A stretch of DNA of 64,000 nt. It comes from Arbacia lixula (lineage: Eukaryota > Echinodermata > Echinoidea > Arbacioida > Arbaciidae). The translations under genes were made by a program, and so were the position numbers. This document shows, in pieces, positions 54,001 through 63,875 of this stretch. The first letter of the stretch is position 1, and each line of letters opens with the position of its first letter. The notes under the pieces are model-generated. The model was not told the origin of the DNA. It ran no database searches and saw only the letters and a program-made list of their open reading frames with translations. The DNA lies in NCBI GenBank assembly GCA_963669155.1, contig OZ022589.1, positions 21,816,886-21,880,885 on the forward strand. The letters are read 5' to 3'.

Positions 54001-54719
54001 ACACCCAAACTTGGCTAATTTTGAACAAACTTGATACAAGAATTGATTTAGACAGACTGATTAGATTGAAAATCAAAGAAGTAAGAGGTCAAAGGTCAAT
54101 GAACATTGCCAAATTTGGCTAAACATGGAAAAACAGAATATTATACATATATATTCATTTCACATAGGAATTCATTGGTACATTGCCCAACAAACTAAAC
54201 ACATTTTCTGAGAATAAATCTAAATGGAGCTAGCAAAGAGGCGGACGCATATTAATCGACTGTGTGGCAGTCAAATTGCTCTAGTTTTATAGATCAAGGA
54301 TATGCTAACAGAAAGGCATAATTTTGTTTCAGACCTCTAATTAATAAAGATGATTATATCCTGCTTATTTGTAAATTATGCACAATGTAGATCAACAGAC
54401 GCATACTGCTCTACTCTGACAAAAGGAAGCAAGTGACAAATCACTCAAATCTAGTTTATTGGTATTCTTAGATTGTACCCAGCATTCCGTACATATGGCC
54501 AAAATCTGGACAAGAAATATTCATCTTGCTGCGAGATATTCAATCTAACATGATGTGGTGTTGCACTGATGCCAGTGCAAGTGACAGACATATTTAGCTC
54601 ATTTATAAGAAAAGTCTCTTTTGGTAGTTGCTTGCTTTTATCAGATTAGGGCAGCAAAGTACGCACAGACAGAGATACTATGCAGACAGACAAAAGATAC
54701 ACAGGGACAGATATGTGGG

Positions 54720-54750
<31 letters not shown>

Positions 54751-55791
54751 AGAGAGTGACAGAGACAAAGAGCGAGGTGAGGAGAGAGAAAAGGAGAAAG
54801 GGTGACAATTTGAAAGATTATCAAGAGAAAAAGTGTACATTTGTAAAGAAACTCTTTACAGAAATCAGAGAGAGTGTCAGGGTTGCCAGACAGACAAGCA
54901 GACAAACAGACAAACAGACAGACAGACAGACATACAAACAGTGAAAGAAAGAGAGTTATTGAGAGAAAGTGAGAAAGTATGAGAGAAAATTGCAGAACTA
55001 CAACTCAAGGAAGTTTATTTTCGACCAGCAGCGGATATACAGACCTTGAGAGAAGTAACTTGGTAATATTACAACGTGCACCAACTGGCACTTGTTTACT
55101 TAAATCTACGGCTTGTATCGTGTTCCAGAAAGAATAGTGATATATGACATGTTCACATAATTGCTTCTAGCTAATGAAAGCCTTGCCTTTAATTTGATAA
55201 GAACTCAACAATTTGTTATAGATGACAGGGTTGTTTTTCTTGTATCGATGTAGATTACAGTGTTCATTTTAAGTGGACGTGATATGATAGTACATGTAAA
55301 TGTGTATACATGTGTAATTAATAATGTTCCTGATACAATGAAATGAAGAATTTTCCTGAGGTTGGCATTATATATCGTTCTATGTATTATGACGTAAGTG
55401 TTCATTACTATACATGTGATTTGGCTGACATGTATTTTCGTTACCGGTCTGTTCAATTTTCATTTGTTTCATCAGCAACTCATAGTTTGAGCTCAATTGA
55501 ATGCAACGCTTCCATTTCAAGCAAACATACTCATATACTTTTTATGTTTGGTGTGTATGGTTCATCTGCACATTTGTCTCTGTTGTTGTGCTTTGAATAT
55601 TTTTGATGTGTAGTAGTATTAATTAATTAGTGACAACATTGAATTGTCATTGTAATATGCTGCCAATTTAATAATATTTTTTTCTTTCACTCTTTGTTCC
55701 TATTTCTCCCCTCTCTCTCCATTTACACATGACTAATATTCATCTAAAATCTCACTTACCAACAACTTCCCCTACCTCCCTCTTCCTATTG

Positions 55792-55834
<43 letters not shown>

Positions 55835-55941
55835 CATCTCTCCGTCTCTCTCCCCCTCTCTCCCCCTCTTGTCTCCATGTACCATTCTCTCTGCAGGTAA
55901 TTGACTCTTTCATGGCAATGTTTGCAGTCCCCACGCAGTGA
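40479..55941 (+). CDS. CLXN: Calaxin, EF-hand calcium sensor of outer-arm dynein
   Basis: Calaxin (EFCAB1) binds outer-arm dynein in cilia and sperm flagella and tunes it to calcium. Firm exons: 40479-40533, 41440-41595, 42177-42281, 44138-44289, 45041-45145; GT-AG with agreeing phases. The likely last exon is 55897-55941 ([14 protein letters not shown] stop), giving 205 residues against 211 in human. Start [20 protein letters not shown] is followed by the family helix. Three EF-hand loops: [12 protein letters not shown] (about 76-87), [12 protein letters not shown] (112-123) and [12 protein letters not shown] (157-168, Asp in place of Glu at position 12, as in the human protein). [18 protein letters not shown] is diagnostic. 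An alternative last exon is 50312-50356. The last intron would be 10.7 kb and is full of repeats. Confidence 0.9.
40942..41010. repeat. Dispersed repeat AGACCGAAAAATCAGTCTCT, copy 2
   Basis: Second copy of the 70-base segment at 36907-36976, directly joined to the next repeat. In CLXN intron 1. Confidence 0.85.
41006..41078. repeat. Dispersed repeat ATTTCGATTAAAGAATACCC, copy 2
   Basis: Second copy of the segment at 39717-39790. Here it directly follows the other dispersed repeat, which suggests both are pieces of one larger element. Confidence 0.85.
43060..43175. mobile_element. MITE family GCCATATTCATGAAA, copy 2
   Basis: A 116-base palindrome matching 31595-31710 in ends and interior (GCATGTAGNTGAATGC). 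In CLXN intron 3. Confidence 0.85.
43880..44040. mobile_element. Palindromic MITE, TTTCACCAAGCT family, copy 1
   Basis: The ends GTTTCACCAAGCT and AGCTTGGTGAACC are inverted; inner arms share GATCCCTTCTTGTGCTAAAT. A related copy is 45548-45869. In CLXN intron 3. Confidence 0.8.
44322..44640. mobile_element. TTAACCC repeat interrupted by another MITE
   Basis: TTAACCCTTTGTGTACC at the left and GTAAAGGGTT at the right frame the MITE at 44384-44613. The left part is the same family as 2100-2175. This suggests one small element inserted into another. Confidence 0.5.
44384..44613. mobile_element. Palindromic MITE, CAGCTCAAAGGAATTGGCAT family, copy 2
   Basis: Second copy of 17542-17775, with the same GGGAAA stretch and GTCCAGTTCA core. 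In CLXN intron 4. Confidence 0.85.
45548..45869. mobile_element. Palindromic MITE, TTTCACCAAGCT family, copy 2
   Basis: Similar ends and TTCTTGTGCT core to 43880-44040 but about 160 bases longer because of an extra inner segment. A poly-G run (45524-45547) abuts its left end. Confidence 0.7.
46883..47047. mobile_element. MITE family GGGCCATGTTGCAT, copy 2
   Basis: Inverted ends include CATGTTGCATAAAACTTACC and its reverse complement, and several paired GGTAAC/GTTACC words. Related to 1932-2091. In the last CLXN intron. Confidence 0.75.
48896..49053. mobile_element. MITE family GGGCCATGTTGCAT, copy 3
   Basis: Ends GGGCCATGTTGCATATG and CATATGCAACATGGC are inverted, with GGTAACTACCATGGCA in the arms. 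In the last CLXN intron. Confidence 0.8.
50312..50356 (+). CDS. Alternative candidate for the last CLXN exon
   Basis: After TTTTCTTTCTCCACAAAG the phase-0 frame reads [14 protein letters not shown] stop, 15 codons including the stop, which would follow EQK of CLXN exon 5. Another frame of the same stretch is acidic and basic ([13 protein letters not shown]) and open for about 47 codons. I favour the exon at 55897 because its F..F.VP pattern resembles the human C-terminus, but this one cannot be excluded. Confidence 0.3.
50513..51330. repeat. Degenerate 50-60 base tandem repeat with CTGCTTGCAG core
   Basis: About a dozen units that each contain TATCT.CTGCT.GCAGTATAAT and an AAGCTTGGGGG segment. 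A poly-T run followed by a poly-G run interrupts it (51001-51056). In the last CLXN intron. Confidence 0.88.
51824..54286. mobile_element. Repeat element with GGTCAAAGGTCAATGAACTT units, outer copy
   Basis: Starts near ATGGAGGCATTTTGTTTTCG, runs through TCCGTCCG repeats and several units of about 170 bases containing AAATCCAAATCCAATGG and AAAGGTCAATGAACTTTG, and ends GCGGACGCATATTAATCGAC, a small hairpin, and CTAGTT. It is split by a second copy (52439-53877). No coding frame. The 3' hairpin followed by CTAG-T recalls Helitron ends, but the 5' end does not clearly fit, so I leave it unclassified. Confidence 0.8.
52439..53877. mobile_element. Same element family, inner copy inserted in the outer copy
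   Basis: Starts ATGCCTCCGCCACGAAGTGG (a hairpin with CCGGAGGC), then TTTTCGGGTTGTCCGTCCG, about eight internal units, and ends GGCGGAGGCATATTTATCG, the hairpin CGACTGCGTGGCAGTCG, and CTAGTT. The outer sequence reads GACATTTTT before and CACATTGAATCC after, which together restore a phrase found in other units (GATATTTTTCACATTGAA). Confidence 0.85.
54406..54654. mobile_element. MITE family CTGCCCTACTCTGACAA, copy 2
   Basis: 249 bases aligned end to end with 31809-32056, including GCGAGATATTCA and AACATGATGTGGTGTTGCA. In the last CLXN intron. Confidence 0.88.
54720..54950. repeat. (GA)n and (GACA)n microsatellites
   Basis: A GA run near 54720-54750, then degenerate purine-rich sequence, then ACAGACAG repeats near 54888-54935. 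In the last CLXN intron. Confidence 0.88.
55795..55870. repeat. (CT)n microsatellite before the last CLXN exon
   Basis: CT repeat with CCCC interruptions ending about 26 bases upstream of the acceptor at 55896. It forms a very long polypyrimidine tract on the sense strand. Confidence 0.92.
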
Positions 55942-56388
55942 CAACAAGCCAAGTCCTGATGGTACATAGCCGTCTCAATAACACTCAAATTCCTGTCCGT
56001 TATACTCTATGCCATAGAAGTTTATATTTGTACAGAAAGTATGACATGTCAGGGGAAGCGTCATTTCCCAAAGCCATGTGATCCGTCCTTGTATGTTTAT
56101 TGCATCCTGCCATTGTTGGCTCAGTCACATTATTGTGAATAATTTTGTGCTCCCTCAACCTTAAGGGATTGGTGGTTGTAACAAACTATGTGTGACAGAG
56201 AGGTAAAGAGAGAAGGGGGGGGGGGCTATTTTGAACAGGGCGAATACCCACACACATGTTTATTTGTATTTCATTTTTTTTTAATTTCTTGACACATGTG
56301 TTCCCCCATCCTCTGTTCTCTCTATTTCTCTCTGTCTCTCTGTCTCTCTCTCTCTCTGTCTCTCTCTTTCTCTCTCTATCTAGCTATC

Positions 56389-56455
<67 letters not shown>

Positions 56456-58493
56456 CTCCCTCTCCCTCCCTCTCTCTCTCTCTCTCCTTCTCTTTCTCTC
56501 CCTCTCCTCTCCCATTTTATCCATATCCCTCTTCCTGTTTTCTCTCTTCATGTGATCAGGGGAGAACTCCCTGATGTAATTATCCAGCCATTATGCTTAC
56601 CTGACATCAATGAAAATTTGAAGCTACACACTTTCTTCTTAAACCGTTGTCAAGCAACAACATAGTCAATGATAGTGTATTGCTTCTTCGTGTGTGTATG
56701 GGTGATTCAGAACTCATGCGGTTATGATTGTGGGGAATCAGATAGTCTGCAGCGCTGTGTGAAAAAGTTTAAGGATTCAAGTATTTTTATTTATTTTTCT
56801 TGTTCTTGTGTTGTTTTGGTACGTTGGATATTTGATTGGTATGAAATTGATTTTAATGGTTCTAAAGCGAGGTAAAAATAAAGAAACAAGAAGTGGAAAA
56901 ACTAGGGGAGGTTCACCTTTAGGAAATTGCTGTGAGTCTAATGGGCCACGAACAATTACCAACTAAGAGTTCTGAGGTGACGTCATTTATTTATGATAAA
57001 TGTGGAAAATTGAAACATTAAAGATGGGAGAGAAGTTAACCAAGAATTTTGAAGCTATTTTATGTGTGAGACGTTCTAAAAAGCTGTACGACTTATACTC
57101 CCTTAAACATTTATGTACATGTTTGGTTAAATCTGTATAATGCCATAATATTGAAAGGTTGGCATTAGATGGGGGTGGGGTGAGAGGGATGAAAGAAATG
57201 GAATGGGGGGAGAAAGGGAGGGGAATATGATTGAAGAGGGGAGGAAGAAAAGTGCTGACAAAGTAAAACAAACATACATGTAGATGGAAGAAGAAGGGTG
57301 TATAAAAATGAAATCCGGAAAGGAAGCTGTCCAAGAAAGGAAAAGAAATAAAAAGACGACAATAGTGAAATGGTTACGTTTTCTTCTGGTCTGATAGAAA
57401 CATAGATGTCATTTCTGTTCATACATGATTTGATATAATGCTGACGTGAATCTCCATTTTCTTACATTGTTCTTGTATGTATTCTTGCTATCAAATTCCA
57501 TACTTAATTCATTAACATGCAGGTGTGTATATTGGTGTAAATTAGTTCATCACAAAAGCTGTATATTATGTACAAAGAGTTGACATGTACTAAAGAAGTT
57601 GTTAATAAACTAGGGGAAATACTTCCGAAATCCTAAAGGGATTTTGAACGTTTTTCCATCTCCATCGACACCCGTCCCATTTTACACATACTGACAAGCG
57701 CGTCCTAATATTACCACCAAGAGATAGATCATTGGAAACGACCGAACCCAAGTCGAGACATTTTTTTTTTCTTGTCTGGCGTTTTAATTTTAATCTTCCA
57801 GTTAAAATTTATTTCAACAGATGGAATATTGACTCATTTAGGGTTCAAGGGTTCAAGGGTTCATCAGTTTGAGCTTGAAAAGATTTACTTAGCCACACTT
57901 GAATTTCAAAGAAATTCTGAAATTTAATAATATAAGTACTTTTAACGTGTTTTCCATGACACGTTTGACCCATTAACAGCCACTTATTTTACCAGAAATA
58001 TATACAAATCCCGCATAGTAGCATTTCGCCTAGCACACAAACTATTAAACTTTTGATCATTGATGATACGGTTTCATTTGGGAACAAATCGTATCCTCCT
58101 AATGATGGGCGGACTACACTATCCGAACCGTCGAGGTAGATTGGGTCCTTCTCAGGGCGTTAACGCTCCAAGGCAACTGACTTCACGTAGCCGTCATCAT
58201 TTCGGATATTACCTTCATTACACAAGTGAAAGTCTTCAACACCACCCCGTCCGCACGTGATTCACCTTCCTAGGACGTGATATTACAATCGCAAATGTAG
58301 ATATCTCCCACCTACATCTATCGACCTGGGACGAAAATGGATTTTCACCGGTCGCCTTTAATCCCTTTGATCTGATTGTGTTTCTTGTTCGATGGCTAAT
58401 CGAAAGTACTCGAGCTACATTCATAGTCCTGAGCGATAACATATTATAACTGGGTTACAACCAATTAAATTAGCATGACTCTTTTAGTTGAGA
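55942..58493. other. Downstream of CLXN: no gene seen
   Basis: Holds a long CT/GTCT microsatellite (about 56325-56520). AATAAA at 56877 is one possible polyadenylation signal for CLXN. A stretch near 58265-58446 is open and not obviously repetitive (RDITIANVDISHLHL...), but I recognise no domain. Confidence 0.5.
56325..56520. repeat. (CT)n / (GTCT)n / (TA)n compound microsatellite
   Basis: CT, GTCT and TA repeats in series. The long Leu/Ser frames across it are artefacts. Confidence 0.93.
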
Positions 58494-58693
58494 NNNNNNN
58501 NNNNNNNNNNNNNNNNNNNNNNNNNNNNNNNNNNNNNNNNNNNNNNNNNNNNNNNNNNNNNNNNNNNNNNNNNNNNNNNNNNNNNNNNNNNNNNNNNNNN
58601 NNNNNNNNNNNNNNNNNNNNNNNNNNNNNNNNNNNNNNNNNNNNNNNNNNNNNNNNNNNNNNNNNNNNNNNNNNNNNNNNNNNNNNNNNNNNN
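58494..58693. other. Assembly gap of 200 N
   Basis: A run of exactly 200 undetermined bases, a scaffolding gap. Frames across it are meaningless. Confidence 1.
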
Positions 58694-59674
58694 CTGAATA
58701 TTTAGATTTTCTCATAAGTTAATTCTACATAATGTGCCAAATTTGGTGCATTAGACACCAATAATTATTCAGCTATACCGCTGGACTAACTGGCTGATTT
58801 TCCCCTGAGCAAGGCCTCCACGTCAAAGATACACGCTACATGCTTGCCAAAGTGTTTGCTTCATTCATTCTCGTAGGATAAGCTGCTGTCATCACACTAA
58901 ATTATTCGCGCCAGGTAATTTGCTTCGTCATCATCCTCGGATTAGCAATTTGAGTAAACATGCTTCTCCCCTGTTGCAATAGCGTTTGGTCATTAAGCCA
59001 AGTTGTAAACGAGCCAACTTAATGAATCAATTATCTCCGCATCTGTCTCTTCCCAATTTAGTCGTTTTTATTGAATTCTTGTCTCTTTCTCGGAAGTTAA
59101 CGCTTCTTCGATCGGTAACCATGGTTACAAGACATAAGCGATTGGGCTTTGAAAGACGCCCAACTTAGATGCAGTCAGTCAATCGGCAGCGCTCGCTCGT
59201 TCTATAGAAATCGTGAGCGTTTTATTTTTCGTCTCGCGAAATCTCACGCGCAGATTTTGCTGCACGTAGATTATGAAGGAATTTGACATGCTCGCGAGAT
59301 CTTTTGCTGGGGTCTTCTGTAAGCATACTGATCAGGATTTTTTAGACAGGGATTGAGATTATATGTTTCTTAATAAATATTTTTAGTTTTTTTCGAAATC
59401 CGCAAAGCAGTTTTTATGTTATTTGCCTTCAAAAACAGGCCTCAAATTTTTTTTGAAATATGTAAGCTCTCAGACCTTGCTGGATGCTGACCCTTCTATG
59501 GATTGTACGGCAACGACAGTTACGGCTCTAAAAAGCCAATACTTTAGCGGAGATTCTGATTCCAATATTGTTTGGGCTCAAAAATAAAACATTTGAGCTA
59601 TTCGTCTTCAAAGTGACGCGAGATTTCAGAAATCGTACGGACTTCGCAACCGATATATACGTAAGCTCCCAGAC
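58694..59674. other. No gene seen between the gap and the palindrome
   Basis: AT-rich DNA. A segment near 59463-59500 (GTAAGCTCTCAGACC...) is repeated in direct orientation at 59661-59700, where it leads into the palindrome. Confidence 0.5.
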
Positions 59675-59839
59675 TTTGCTGGATCCTGACCCTTCTATGG
59701 GGGGAGGTTGAAAAATAATGGTATCTCCATAAATAACCCTACAGGGCTCCGCCGCTTCGCGGCGGAGCCCTGTAGGGTTATTTATGGAGATACCATTATT
59801 TTTCAACCTCCCCCCATAGAAGGGTCAGGATCCAGCAAA
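59675..59839. repeat. Perfect 165-base palindrome
   Basis: Two 81-base arms, identical as reverse complements, around the 3-base loop TTC at 59756-59758. The arms begin TTTGCTGGATCCTGACC and the stem tip is GGCTCCGCCGC. The same short peptide frame appears on both strands only because of the symmetry. Confidence 0.97.
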
Positions 59840-60834
59840 ATATCAACCATGTTCAAATCAGGGAGGTGTTACGAAGGAGTAGAAACTCGAGCATAATATA
59901 TTCAAACATCTGTATGGGTTCTAAAGCGTGCTCATGAATGCCAAAAGCATTCCATAATCATGACAATGCTTTGATGTTCCATGTGCCGTGCCGACATTTA
60001 GCTGATGTCAACTTGAAAAGAAATTTCTTTAATTTCCCATTTGTCTGTAGACGTTTTGTTTTTGACAAATTTGTTTGCAAACTTTAAGGAAGTTAACGGC
60101 AGATAATGACAGATCCTTTACTCTGCTTTTGTTTCGAAAAGTATTGAGGAATCATTAAAAATCGGACATATAAGCTATTTTTATTACTTACAAAATTGGC
60201 CAATTTCTTCACTTTCCGACAACTTGTGCATCTGGGGGATTCAACCACTCTCAAAATGATATATTAAGCTGTGTATTATCATTAACGGCGTTTGTGTGTG
60301 TTTGCGTGAAACAGAGATATTTCACTTGAAAAACTTGTTTATTTGTGTTTGCTGATACCTGTTATGCTCATGGAAGTATTAACAGAACGGGACAAGCGAA
60401 ATGAGACTGTAAATTTCTTTTGTCCTCTCCGAGAAGCCGTTGCCACACAATCATATTCATAATTGTTCAAACACCTGAACAGCACCTGTTGAGAACACAT
60501 AACTTTTCAGCGGCTTGGCACATGGGTTCAAAGGAAGAAAGTTGCTTCATATCCTTCCATAACACATCCCTGGTTCAAATCCAGAATGAGCGAGATATGA
60601 CGAAGTTGTGAGCGATCCTAACCAGTCAATCATAGTCCGCGGACTATGATTGGATCGCCTTGGATCGCCGGTAGAATTTCGTTATTATCGTGAACTATGA
60701 TTGGCTGGTTAGGATCGTTCACAACTTCGTCATATCTCGCTCATTTTGGATTTGAACATGGTTGATGTTTTGCTGGATCCTGACCCTTCTATGGGGGGAG
60801 GTTGAAAAATAATGGTATCTCCATAAAGTACAAT
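59772..60834. mobile_element. 1.06 kb element with about 85-base TIRs
   Basis: The right arm of the palindrome and the following ATATCAACCATGTTCAAAT (59840-59858) recur inverted at about 60750-60834 (ATTTGAACATGGTTGATG, then TTTGCTGGATCC up to CTCCATAAA). The interior has no recognised gene and contains a further palindrome at 60574-60757. Confidence 0.75.
60574..60757. repeat. Long hairpin inside the TIR element
   Basis: Arms of about 80 bases: TTCAAATCCAGAATGAGCGA on the left and its near reverse complement TCGCTCATTTTGGATTTGAA on the right, with ATCATAGTCCGCGGACTATGAT near the left side of the centre forming its own short palindrome. Confidence 0.85.
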
Positions 60835-62710
60835 AAATTCCGCTTCAGATGATCTCTAAATGTTTAGGGCTCAAAAGCGATTGACATTGGAATATAGAGT
60901 TTATTTTGATTTTTTTAATTTGTATTAGAACCACATATTTATCTCGAATTTGCAATATTTGTCTGCCTGTTTCAATGAAATGTTTTTTCACCCTTGGTAA
61001 ATGTCGACCTCCAACATACAGTTACAAAAGAAAGCGCACGAAAATATGATATATTCATGAAGATATCGCAGTTTGAAAAGGAGACGTTTTCCGCGGTTCG
61101 AGAGGTCAAGTGAAGGTCACGACTACCTCGCTGAAAATAAAATGAGCGTATTTTCCGGTGCCTGCCGTTTGGCTGCAGTCCAAGTGTAGACCACTTCTGC
61201 TTGGCAGCCAGCCAAACTGCTTCTCCTTGGGATTTTTTTTTGGGTGTGTGTTATGCAACGAGTCCGGAAACTCCTGAATATGATTTAATCTCATTGATTT
61301 TCTTCATACAACAGATAATAAACATTTTTAAGAAATACCGTTAACATACAGTGGCATGAGAACGGGACGTAGACAGGCGTTAGCTTGATAACAACATCCC
61401 ATAACAAATTTGAGAACATTATTTAACGAAATTATCTATTATAAGAGTGAAAAGATTGAAGTAAATTCCTCACCAATAAAGACAAAAGAAATCATAATGA
61501 CGAAAAAGGGGGAAGGTGAAATGTTCGTTCTAAGATAGACAACAAGTAATATGAAATATATGAAGTCAGTGTTGGTGCGTTTTACAGTATACAAATATTA
61601 CATAAAACATATTTTTTAATCGATTCAAGCAGTGTTGATTACACTCTCTTGAAAGGGGAAATCCGGGCCAATGATACGCTGCTCTCAATAAATTTTAGTT
61701 TCCCAAATAGTAGCAGGAAAATGCATCTCTGACGTCACAACTTTATGACAGAGTTGTCAATTTGCCTCCTCAAAATGTATCAATAAGACCTTCCTAATTT
61801 TCTTATTTGGCGGCAAATTTTCTTTAAACTTTTTTGCTCAGCTTCTCAAATTTGTCTCCTTTTTTGAGAGCATTCTATTTTGTGACTGGAAATATTTAGA
61901 GTTAAGCACGATTCTGTGGTATGAATAAACATACTGGAATGATCTCTAAAAGGGGGATGTTATCTCGTAGACTCCAATTCACGAATCACCATTATCTGGC
62001 TCCATAGCGTGGGTTATATGAAAAACAAAAACACAATGGGAGAAATCGCCGCTGTCAAGAATCAGGGTAATCCCATTACAGATAATTACAATGAAAGTGA
62101 CATCTAACGTAATTCCACCATTTAGAGCTTCTCCATCAACAGAAATAGGGTGTGGAATTAGAGGAAGATACCGATAGTTTCCATTTAGAATTATAGATCG
62201 GAGTTTTAACGCTCCAAATCCTATTTAAACGATTCACATGTATCGTACATCCCACATTTATTCTCTAACACGTAAGAGGAATCGCAGATCCAGCATGTCC
62301 CGTAATACTGCATGGAGCAACGACGATGTTACCTTGGTAACGATGAACACAAAACGTGAGCCTACCAATTACACAATATACCAGTACGCGAAATTATACC
62401 TTGACTTCTTTCTCTTTCTCTTTCTCTTTCCTTATTCATTAAAATACGGCAGCATCGCAGCAAAATCAACATGCATATCTCGTTCATGGCGGTACCCATA
62501 ATGTGACCTTTCCATGTGTTATCCCTGTGTGCACCTTAGCTATTGCGGAATGATTGATTATTCATTAAATTCTTGCGTTTTTGCACGAATTTCAAGCGTT
62601 TCATCAATCGCTGGTGAAACACTATCTCCGCCTTTTGCCCCATTTATTGGCATAATTTGGCTGTGCGTTTATTGACGCTTGCACAATGGGTTATGTTATT
62701 GTAGAGTAGT
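60835..62710. other. No gene or clear repeat recognised
   Basis: AT-rich DNA with short frames lacking known motifs. A small inverted pair near 61180-61215 (GCTGCAGTCCAAGTG / TGGCAGCCAGCCAAAC) is weak. Confidence 0.45.
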
Positions 62711-63370
62711 ATTAAAGGTCCCCTGTCATCAAAATGTATGTCGACTTATGTTGATGCAACATAATATGTACATAATAAAATCACTAACTGTTCAATGGAA
62801 ATATGTGTCCTATATTTTAAAATAATTTTTCTATAGTTTTCTCAGCGCTGATAAGCCCCGCCTCCAAAATATCCTCCAGCTCAAGATTCCCCCTGTGACA
62901 TCATCAAAGGTAGAAATTAGCAGGATAATAAGCAGAATTTATGCACAAAACAAACATTGCACTGACTACTTTAACCTGCCCAAAAGAGCATCACATGTCT
63001 TCACACAATGCCATCTAACAACCTTTCATGTGGGAATAATTTGTTTCCTTATGCATGTAATGTCAGAAATGTGTTAGCTATGAGATGCTATTATAAGCAC
63101 TTGCAGGTAGTCACTGCAATGTTTAGTTTGTGCATAAATTATGTATATTATCCTGCTAATTTCTAACTTTGATGTCACGGGGGAAATCTTGAGTTGAAGG
63201 ATATTTTGGAGGCGGGGCTTATCAGTGTTGAGAAAAAAAATAGAAAAATTATTTTAAAATATAGCATACATATAGCTCCATTGAACAGTTGATGATTTTG
63301 TTATATACATAAATTATTAAGTTGCATCAATAGAAGTCAACATACATTTTGATGAGAGGGGCCCTTTAAA
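62711..63370. mobile_element. Foldback element of 660 bases
   Basis: Arms of about 240 bases: left begins TTAAAGGTCCCCTGTCATCA, right is its inverted copy ending TGATGAGAGGGGCCCTTTAA. GATAAGCCCCGCCTCCAAAA and TTGGAGGCGGGGCTTATC pair within the arms. The two arms differ at scattered sites. Confidence 0.9.
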
Positions 63371-63427
63371 AACCTAGTGTGAACTACGAGGAGTGGGCAT
63401 CAATCACCCGTTTTCCAGTAGACATTA

Positions 63428-63793
63428 GGGAGCTTTCGTTATAACCCCGCGGACGGAAACGAGATCAGTGAGCAATCTGTTCTCGCCGTCCGTCCGCGGC
63501 AATTCACACGCAGTTTCGCTAAAAGACAGAGAACGCGAACGGAGGTGCGTGCGACGTCATCTGGCACACCCCCTACCGAGCTTGTCTACAAAACAGCCGG
63601 TCGCACGTGCGATTTGCATTACATCATCTGTACGGGCGCTGATTGGCTGCTGTCCTCTACTCGTCGAGGACGAGAAATCTCAGAATTCGCGTTCTCGATT
63701 CCCCGCGCGGATTCCAGAGCGGGCGGTGGCGCATGCGGCGGTGGCGCATGCGGCGGTGCGGCGGTGGCCCGTCCGTCCTCAAAACGAAAGCTC
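63428..63793. mobile_element. GC-rich element with GAGCTTTCGTT ends
   Basis: GAGCTTTCGTT at the left and AACGAAAGCTC at the right are inverted; GGACGGA and its complement lie inside each end. The interior is GC-rich with a GGCGCATGCGGCGGT tandem repeat (about 63725-63760). A 94-codon frame across it is not recognised. Confidence 0.6.
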
Positions 63794-63824
63794 GATGTCC
63801 ACTCCACCGCGTTTTCACACTGCT

Positions 63825-63875
63825 GTTAAAATGATAGCTTTTATTGAAACAAACAGGGTGAACTATCATTTTAAC
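63825..63875. repeat. Short inverted repeat GTTAAAATGATAG / CTATCATTTTAAC
   Basis: Two 13-base arms separated by about 25 bases. A similar phrase (CAGGGTGAACTATC) occurs near 7475-7490, so it may be the end of a dispersed repeat. Confidence 0.6.

Noticed and set aside
58470-58715. Frames spanning the N run
   Set aside because: Translation of undetermined bases.
59528-59896. Two opposed frames with the same peptide MKNNGISINNPTGLRR
   Set aside because: They are the same sequence read on both arms of the perfect palindrome, not two genes.
60571-60585. tRNA B-box-like GGTTCAAATCC
   Set aside because: It is part of a long palindrome, with no A box at a suitable distance and no cloverleaf.
63545-63829. 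94-codon frame at the window end
   Set aside because: It runs across a GC-rich inverted-repeat element with a GGCGCATGC tandem repeat; the Gly/Ala-rich part reflects that repeat.
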